A stretch of 64,000 bases of DNA from Spirilliplanes yamanashiensis (GTDB lineage: Bacteria > Actinomycetota > Actinomycetes > Mycobacteriales > Micromonosporaceae): contig NZ_BOOY01000008.1 in NCBI RefSeq assembly GCF_016863475.1, positions 186,001-250,000 of the forward strand, read 5' to 3'. A program made the translations under genes and the position numbers. This document shows, in pieces, positions 58,478-64,000 of this stretch (within the stretch, counting starts at the first letter, position 1; the number at the start of each line of letters is the position of its first letter). The notes beneath the pieces were generated by a model that saw only the letters and a list, made by a program, of their open reading frames with translations, ran no database searches and was not told the origin of the DNA.

Positions 58478-61400
58478 TTACGTTCGGCAGCCGCAGGCCA
58501 CCAGCGCCGCGACGATCCCGTCGAGCACCCGGCGCGCCTTCTCCGTGCCCGCCGTGACCCCGTCCGCCATGATCGCGAACGCGAGCAGGTGCCCGCTCTG
58601 CGTCGCCACCACCCCCGACAGCGAGCTGACCCCGTTCAGCGTGCCCGTCTTGGCCCGCACCGCGCCCTGCCCGGCCGCGTTGCGCTGCGCCGTCACGAAC
58701 CGGTCCGCCAGCGTGCCCGACCAGCCCGCCACCGGCAGCCCCGCGAACAGCTCCGCCAGCTCCGGGCGCGACCCGCCCGCCGACAGCGCCAGCACGTCCG
58801 TCAGCAGCGACGGCGACACCTCGTTCAGCCGCGACAGGCCGCTGCCGTCGCGCAGCTCCGACTCCGCCGCGTTCAGCCCCAGCGCCGCCACGACCTCGTC
58901 CATCGCCGCCTGCGCCCCCGCGAACGACGCCTCCTCGCCCTGCGCCAGCGCCACCTGCCGGGCCAGCGCCTCGGCGATCACGTTGTCGCTGGCCTCCAGC
59001 ATCCACTCGACCAGCCGCACCATCGGCGGCGAGTCCACCCGGCCCAGCTCGGTGCCCGGCGCCAGCGGCGCCGCCGCCGTCCCGTCGCCGTCCGCCGTGG
59101 CCAGCGCCGACGGCTCCGTCACCGCCGGCTCCGGCGCGGTGCCCCGCGACGCCCCGGACAACCCCAGCAGCCGGGCGAAATCGGCGCCCGCCGCCAGGTC
59201 CGGCTGCGCGTCCCGCGCGTCGCCGTGCCCGCTCAGCTTCGGCTCGCGCCGCCCGCCGTCCACCATCAGCGCGGTGATCGGCGCCGCGTACCCGCCCGGG
59301 CTGACCACGTCCGGGTCCCAGCCCGGCCCGAGCACCGGCCCGCTGAACAGCGACCCGTCCACCACGACCTTCGTCGGCCGCGTGTCCCCCAGCGCCTTCT
59401 TCACCTGCGCCGCGAGCCGGTCCAGCCGGGCCACCCCCGGGTACGCGCTGCGGCTGCCCGCCCCCAGCGTCGGATCCCCGCCGCCCACGATCACGACCTC
59501 GCCCGGCCGCGCGCCCGCCACCACCCGCGTCGGGATGCGGTACGCCGCCCCGCGGCTCGCCAGCACCGCCGCGGCAGTCACCAGCTTCGTCGTGGACGCC
59601 GGCACGGTCAGGTCGTCCTCGTTCGTCACGTACAGCGGCTGCCCCGACGCCACGTCGACGATCGACACGTTCATCCGCCCACCGAGCCCGCTCGCCCGGA
59701 TCAACCCGCCCACGGCCGCCGACACCCCGGCCGCGTCCGGCCCCGCCCCGTCCGCGGCCACGGCCGCCAGCACCGGCGGCGGCACCGGATCCGGCGCGGG
59801 CGGCGGCGTGGTCGGCGCCGGCTCCGGCCCGGCCAGCCACCGGTCCACCGGCCCCGGCCGCACGACCAGCACCAGGCCGGCCCCCACCATCAGCACGACC
59901 AGGGCGACAAGCAGAGCCACCGCCCGGGTACGCCTCCCGCGCGCCGGCTTCGCCGGCTCCACCTCCGCGGGCGCCGGGAAATGCTGCGGCGCGGCCCGCG
60001 GCGGCAACCCGCCCGGCGCCGGACTGACCTGCGCCCGGCCGGCCGCCGCCGGCACACGCCGCACCGGCCACCCGAGCACCTGCGTCGGCGGCTCGTCGTC
60101 CCCGACCGGCGCGGGCGCGGTGGGCCGGGCCCTCCCGGCGGCCGGCGGCGTCGCGCGGCCCGCCGCGGGCGGCATCGCCGCGGAGGCGCGGCCGGCGGCC
60201 GGCGGCTGGTCGGCGGGCCGGGCCTGGGTGCGCTCCGGGTACGCCGCCGGGGCGCGACCGGCGGCCGGCGGGCCCGCCACGGGCGCGGCCGGCGGGCCAC
60301 TCACGGAAGCGCGACCGGCCGCCTGCTGGCCGGTTCTGGGCGGTGTGACCTGGGCCGACCCGCGCGTCGGGGCCGGCGGCGGCTGCTCCCCACGGGTCGG
60401 CGCGGGGATGGCGGCGGTGGGCTCGTCCTGCGGGGCGGGCTGCCGGCGCGGCGGGTGGATCGCGGCGGTGGGCTCCTCCTCCGCCGGACCACGTCGCGCG
60501 CCCGGGGACCCGCCGCCCTGCCACGCCGGGGCCGACGGGGTGGGGCCGGCTGCGGTCGGCGGGGCAGTCGGCTGACTCGCCCACGGCGGTGGGGTCCACC
60601 GCGGCGGGGCCGGCGGACCCGAGGCCGCGGGAGCCGCACCGCTCGCGGGCGGGGCGGCCTCGGCTTCAGCGGCCGGCGGCTCGGCCGCGGCGGGCTGGTC
60701 CGGGGCCTTCGGCGCCGGGTGATCGGGGACCGGCTGCCCGCCGCTCGACGAGACGAAGGTGATCTGGTCGATCTTGGGCGGACGGTCACCGCTCGGCCGC
60801 GGGCCGGCACTCGGCCCTGCGGGCCGGTCGGGTTGCGGCGGCGCGGGCGGTTCCGCCTGCTCCGGCCGGGGGTCGATCCGGGCGGTCGGCTCGTCGGCAT
60901 CGGCCGTGGGCCGCTTCTCCGGGGCCTTCCCGGCCTGCGCGGTGTCGGAGGTGGCCGGGGTCGCGCGGACCTGGGCGGTCTCCACAACCGTGGGGCTGTC
61001 CGTGGCCTGCTCGGCCTCCGTCGCGGAGGGAGCGGAGGGCGCAGGCGCGGAGGGCGCAGGCGCGGAGGGCGCAGGCGGGGAGGGCGCCGGCTCCGACGGA
61101 ACCTGCGCGGCCGACTCGGCGGCGGGCTTCCCCGTCTCGGGCGCCGCATCCGGTGCCGCCTCCGGCTTGGAGGCCGGCTCCGGCACAGACTGCGGAGCTC
61201 GCGCCGCAGTCGAGACCTCGGCCGGCGGCGCCCCGCCAGGCCGAACGTCAGCCGCAGGCGTGTGGGTGGACCCAGCCTCGGCCGCCTGCTCGACCGGCGG
61301 GGCGGCCTCGGCCGCCGTCTCCTGGGCAGGCCCGACCTCGGCCGCCGGATCCGCGGCGGGCGGGACCTCGGCCGCCGGCTCCGCGGCAGGCGGCTCCTCG

Positions 61401-61669
61401 GCAGCAGGCTCCGTCGTCGCCCCACCCTCCGGCGCCGGAACGGGCTCACCGGCGGACGGCAGCACGAGCTGAGCAGTCGGCTCCGTGTCCGGGTCGCTCA
61501 GGACTACAGGTGTCGTGGGCTCGTCACCCGGCGGTGGGACAGTGGGCTGTGCGGGGGCCGGTTGTGCGTCGGACGGCGCAACGGCCGGTTCATGCTGCGG
61601 TGCTGCCGTGCCGGGCTTAGGCTCGGGGGCGGGCTTACCGCTCACGGCTTCGGATGCGGTTTCGGACAC
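58478..61669 (-). CDS. dacB: D-alanyl-D-alanine carboxypeptidase/endopeptidase (PBP4, S13) with giant N-terminal extension
   Basis: 1063 aa. Residues 1-580 are low-complexity, rich in Ala, Pro and Glu (APSAPAPSAPAPSA, AEEPPAAEPAAEVPPA), cytoplasmic by topology. One helix follows (AVALLVALVVLMVGAGLVLV), then the peptidase S13 domain with SxxK in VPASTTKLVTAAAVL near 692, SDN in LEASDNVIAEALARQ near 893 and KTG in VRAKTGTLNGVSSLSG near 1006. It trims peptidoglycan peptides outside the membrane. GTG 61669 is preferred over GTG 61711 because GGAGGG lies at 61677-61682, 7 nt before it. Related enzymes are usually 450-520 aa. Confidence 0.9.
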   Translation of the reverse strand: MSETASEAVSGKPAPEPKPGTAAPQHEPAVAPSDAQPAPAQPTVPPPGDEPTTPVVLSDPDTEPTAQLVLPSAGEPVPAPEGGATTEPAAEEPPAAEPAAEVPPAADPAAEVGPAQETAAEAAPPVEQAAEAGSTHTPAADVRPGGAPPAEVSTAARAPQSVPEPASKPEAAPDAAPETGKPAAESAAQVPSEPAPSPPAPSAPAPSAPAPSAPSATEAEQATDSPTVVETAQVRATPATSDTAQAGKAPEKRPTADADEPTARIDPRPEQAEPPAPPQPDRPAGPSAGPRPSGDRPPKIDQITFVSSSGGQPVPDHPAPKAPDQPAAAEPPAAEAEAAPPASGAAPAASGPPAPPRWTPPPWASQPTAPPTAAGPTPSAPAWQGGGSPGARRGPAEEEPTAAIHPPRRQPAPQDEPTAAIPAPTRGEQPPPAPTRGSAQVTPPRTGQQAAGRASVSGPPAAPVAGPPAAGRAPAAYPERTQARPADQPPAAGRASAAMPPAAGRATPPAAGRARPTAPAPVGDDEPPTQVLGWPVRRVPAAAGRAQVSPAPGGLPPRAAPQHFPAPAEVEPAKPARGRRTRAVALLVALVVLMVGAGLVLVVRPGPVDRWLAGPEPAPTTPPPAPDPVPPPVLAAVAADGAGPDAAGVSAAVGGLIRASGLGGRMNVSIVDVASGQPLYVTNEDDLTVPASTTKLVTAAAVLASRGAAYRIPTRVVAGARPGEVVIVGGGDPTLGAGSRSAYPGVARLDRLAAQVKKALGDTRPTKVVVDGSLFSGPVLGPGWDPDVVSPGGYAAPITALMVDGGRREPKLSGHGDARDAQPDLAAGADFARLLGLSGASRGTAPEPAVTEPSALATADGDGTAAAPLAPGTELGRVDSPPMVRLVEWMLEASDNVIAEALARQVALAQGEEASFAGAQAAMDEVVAALGLNAAESELRDGSGLSRLNEVSPSLLTDVLALSAGGSRPELAELFAGLPVAGWSGTLADRFVTAQRNAAGQGAVRAKTGTLNGVSSLSGVVATQSGHLLAFAIMADGVTAGTEKARRVLDGIVAALVACGCRT

Positions 61670-61823
61670 GCCGTCACCCTCCGAACCGTGATGTGAATCT
61701 TGCCTCCCCACCGGGCCCTCCTCGTACGCGGCCGCAGACTTAGAGGAGACTAGTCGCGTCCGGCAATTCCCTGCGCGGGGATCGGGCAGTGGGACGGCGT
61801 GGGACGGACAGAGGGAGTGGCAG

Positions 61824-62330
61824 ATGGACTTCGACGTTCTGGTCGAGATCCCGAAGGGTCAGCGGAACAAGTACGAGGTCGATCACAAGACCGGCCGGAT
61901 CCGGCTCGACAGGACCCTCTTCACCGCCACGCAGTACCCGGCGGACTACGGGTACATCGAGGGGACGCTCGGTCAGGACGGTGACCCGCTCGACGCGCTG
62001 GTGCTGATCCAGGAGCCGACGTTCCCGGGGTGCCTGGTGCGGGCGCGGGCCATCGGCATGTACCGGATGACGGACGAGAAGGGCCGCGACGACAAGGTCC
62101 TGTGCGTCCCGGCGGAGGACCCGCGGCAGGAGCACCTGCGCGACATCCACCACCTGGGCGAGTTCGACCGGATGGAGATCCAGCACTTCTTCACCGTCTA
62201 CAAGGACCTGGAGCCGGGCAAGTCGGTCGAGGGCGCGCTGTGGACGGGCCGGGTCGAGGCCGAGGAGGAGATCCGGGCGTCGTTCGAGCGGCAGCAGAAG
62301 CTCGAGGCCGAGGGCGGCGACCACCACTGA
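61824..62330 (+). CDS. ppa: Inorganic pyrophosphatase, family I
   Basis: 168 aa. It hydrolyses pyrophosphate and drives biosynthesis. [40 protein letters not shown] with the metal-binding DGDPLDALV (DxxxD/DxD arrangement), and [20 protein letters not shown] are diagnostic. It is divergent from dacB, as in M. tuberculosis (Rv3627c/ppa). ATG 61824 is preceded by GAGGGAG. Confidence 0.97.
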   Translation: MDFDVLVEIPKGQRNKYEVDHKTGRIRLDRTLFTATQYPADYGYIEGTLGQDGDPLDALVLIQEPTFPGCLVRARAIGMYRMTDEKGRDDKVLCVPAEDPRQEHLRDIHHLGEFDRMEIQHFFTVYKDLEPGKSVEGALWTGRVEAEEEIRASFERQQKLEAEGGDHH

Positions 62331-62345
62331 TCGTGTGCACCACCT

Positions 62346-62376
62346 GAGCGGTCTGGCCTATCCGGCCAGGCCGCTC
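62346..62376. terminator. ppa terminator overlapping the end of eccD
   Basis: GAGCGGTCTGGCC (62346-62358) and GGCCAGGCCGCTC (62364-62376) pair over 13 positions with one T-G wobble and a 5-nt loop. It starts 16 bp after the ppa stop and includes the last codons and stop of the convergent eccD. Confidence 0.75.
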
Positions 62377-63776
62377 ACTTTGTCGTAGAGGTCGAGCACG
62401 GCGCAGGCGACGGGCACGACGGAGATGACGATGAGGGTGTCGAGCAGGTCGGCGGCGCGGCCGAGGTACGGCGACGGCGGGCGCTGGGAGTAGGTGGCGC
62501 CGCCGACGACGGTGAGCACGGCGAGGACGAGGACGACGCCGGTCCACAGCAGGACGGTGCCGCCGCCGGCGACGGCGAGCGCGAGGGCGCCGAGGCCGAG
62601 CAGGCCGGCGGTGATCATGGGTACGCGCTGGCGGACGGTGACGAACAGCCGGGAGCGCAGCAGCAGCGCGGCGGCGGCGACGGCGGTGAGGATCTGGCCC
62701 CAGCCGTCGCCGGCGAGCACCAGGAACGCGCAGGACGCGAGGACGGCGTGCCCGATGAGCATGCCGGTGAGCAGTTCCTCGGTGCGGGCGACGGCGGCGA
62801 AGACGCGGGTGCGGTCGGGGCGTTCGCGGGCGGCGTCGAGGGCGCCGGAGCCGGCGGCGGTGAAGCCGCGGGTGGCGTCCTCGCCGGTGGGCAGGGCGAC
62901 GGGCGGCATGGGGACCTTGCCGAACCGGATGGCCAGCAGGGGCAGCGCGCCGATGCCGCACACGAGGACGGCGACGAGGATCGCGGCGGCGCCGGGGGCG
63001 GACACGCCGGGCAGGTAGGCGGCGAGCGCGGTGAGGGCGCCGAGCAGCCCGGCGAAGCCGCCGGCGGCGAAGACCCGGACGGACGCGGCGACTCCGACGG
63101 CCCCGAGCAGGGCCAGGACGAGGGTGAACACGCTGCCGGCGAGCAGTTCGGGTTCGGCGATCCAGCCGGCGAGGGGCAGCGGGCCGGTGCGGTCGCCGGT
63201 GGCGACGAGGGCGGCGCCGCCGAGGAACGCGTAGGGCAGGCCGAACCCGGCGAGGGCGGCGCCGGCCAGGCCGTCCCCGTACGCCCGGGAGGCGCCGACC
63301 CCGGCGACGGTGAGCAGCAGTGCGACGCCGAGCGCCACCCACGCGGCGCCGTCGCGGGGGCCGCCGAGCAGGATGACGAGGGCGCCGACGCCGAGCAGCA
63401 CGCCGCCGGCGGTGAGGGTGGCGGCCCGGGTGGACGCGGCGGTCCAGGCGGCGCCGCGGCGGCGGGCGCCGTCGGCGATGGCCTCGACGACGTCGTCGTA
63501 CTCGAGTTCGGGCCAGGCCTGCCGGGCGGGCACGAGGTGCAGCACCTCGCCGTCGCGCACACCCTGCGGGAACAGGCCCTGGGCGATGGCGAGGACGGCG
63601 CCGTCGACGCGGCGCAGCAACCAGCCGCCGTGCTTCTCGCCGTCGTCGGCGAGGCCCTCGCCGGCGTGCTTGAGGACCTCGGGCAGCAGCTCGACGAGCG
63701 GGACGTGCTCGGGCAGGGCGACGTCGACGCGGCGCTGCGGCGCGCTGATGGTGACGCGTGCGAGCCCGGCGCTCAT
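62358..63776 (-). CDS. eccD: Type VII secretion integral membrane protein EccD
   Basis: 472 aa. N-terminal ubiquitin-like (YukD-type) domain of about 90 residues (LARVTISAPQRRVDVALPEH, VPLVELLPEVLKHAGEGL, EVLHLVPARQAWPELEYDD), then about 11 helices. EccD forms the membrane vestibule of ESX systems. ATG 63776 has GGAGG 9 nt upstream. It is divergent from the EccC gene starting at 63872, so the type VII locus extends past the window edge. Confidence 0.9.
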   Translation of the reverse strand: MSAGLARVTISAPQRRVDVALPEHVPLVELLPEVLKHAGEGLADDGEKHGGWLLRRVDGAVLAIAQGLFPQGVRDGEVLHLVPARQAWPELEYDDVVEAIADGARRRGAAWTAASTRAATLTAGGVLLGVGALVILLGGPRDGAAWVALGVALLLTVAGVGASRAYGDGLAGAALAGFGLPYAFLGGAALVATGDRTGPLPLAGWIAEPELLAGSVFTLVLALLGAVGVAASVRVFAAGGFAGLLGALTALAAYLPGVSAPGAAAILVAVLVCGIGALPLLAIRFGKVPMPPVALPTGEDATRGFTAAGSGALDAARERPDRTRVFAAVARTEELLTGMLIGHAVLASCAFLVLAGDGWGQILTAVAAAALLLRSRLFVTVRQRVPMITAGLLGLGALALAVAGGGTVLLWTGVVLVLAVLTVVGGATYSQRPPSPYLGRAADLLDTLIVISVVPVACAVLDLYDKVSGLAG

Positions 63777-63871
63777 CGACGTACCTCCGTGCACAGGGGA
63801 CTGCGGAACGTCGGGCACTTTACCTAGGATGACCGCGGCGCGGGGGACGGGACGAAGGGGCGGTCGCAGGC

Positions 63872-64000
63872 ATGAGCACCGTGGTGGTTCGGCGGTCGGC
63901 GCGGCGGCCCGAGCCGGAGATCCCGACCGGCGAGATCACTGTGGAGGCTCCGCCGGAGATCCCGCAGGCCACGGGCGCCCGCTGGCAGCAACTGCTGATG
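63872..64000 (+). CDS. eccC: Type VII secretion ATPase EccC, N-terminal fragment
   Basis: 43 codons to the window end, start ATG 63872: MSTVVVRRSARRPEPEIPTG, then EITVEAPPEIPQATGARWQQ and LLM. The PPEIP and WQQLLM segments match the N-terminus of EccC, before its membrane helices. No ATPase domain is visible because the gene is cut by the window. Confidence 0.8.
   Translation, partial: MSTVVVRRSARRPEPEIPTGEITVEAPPEIPQATGARWQQLLM

Overview
The window is high-GC DNA (roughly 75% G+C) with many GTG starts and tightly overlapping genes. Lsr2, DisA, ClpC, F420-type actinobacterial proteins and a type VII secretion locus at the right edge identify an actinobacterium. Gene order suggests a Micromonosporaceae-like organism (inference). 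The housekeeping genes follow the order known from Mycobacterium tuberculosis Rv3585-Rv3628: radA-disA-(membrane protein)-mutY ... clpC-lsr2-lysS ... coaX-panD-panC-DUF2520 ... DUF3180-folK-folB-folP ... folE-ftsH ... hpt-tilS-DUF2342 protease-dacB-ppa. Lineage-specific blocks interrupt this backbone, and most of the unusual biology lies in them.

Left part (1-23000). The end of radA, then disA, a small reductase, a membrane protein, def with an ACT protein, and mutY. A 23-bp perfect inverted repeat follows mutY, then a two-gene membrane glycosyltransferase operon, TetR and WYL regulators, a VOC protein and clpC. The only gene-free stretch above 300 bp (12048-12403) carries a compact cluster of DnaA-box-like sequences. 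A leftward cofactor block comes next: lsr2, lysS, a methyltransferase, coaX, nadC, nadB, a septum-formation lipoprotein, panD, panC and a DUF2520 gene. It covers NAD and pantothenate/CoA synthesis. One single-gene IS200/IS605-type element (tnpB only) sits exactly between nadC and nadB, and its right end overlaps the nadB stop codon.

Middle part (23000-36730). A secreted beta-propeller phytase is followed by a MidA-type methyltransferase overlapping an orphan nuoD (the human MidA homologue modifies the NuoD homologue). Next come a disordered membrane protein and an OpuB/OpuC-type compatible-solute ABC transporter. The substrate-binding protein of this transporter appears to be a natural circular permutation of the family. 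Several small membrane proteins and folK-folB-folP complete the block.

Inserted block (about 36730-52760). About 16 kb separates folP from folE. It encodes a Gram-positive type IV secretion-like apparatus: VirB2-, TcpE/VirB3-, VirB4-, VirB6- and VirB8/TcpC-like proteins and a muramidase-plus-M23 hydrolase. It also encodes a soluble FtsK/EccC-like ATPase, a coiled-coil membrane partner and a small helical WXG100-like protein, and then an ECF sigma factor flanked by two proteins sharing one ectodomain. No relaxase, integrase or attachment site is visible, and base composition matches the surroundings, so I infer a resident secretion system rather than a recent conjugative element.

Right part (52760-64000). 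folE (apparently starting at CTG), ftsH, hpt, tilS, a DUF2342 metalloprotease, a PBP4-type carboxypeptidase with a very long disordered N-terminus, ppa, and the first genes (eccD, start of eccC) of a genuine type VII secretion locus running out of the window.
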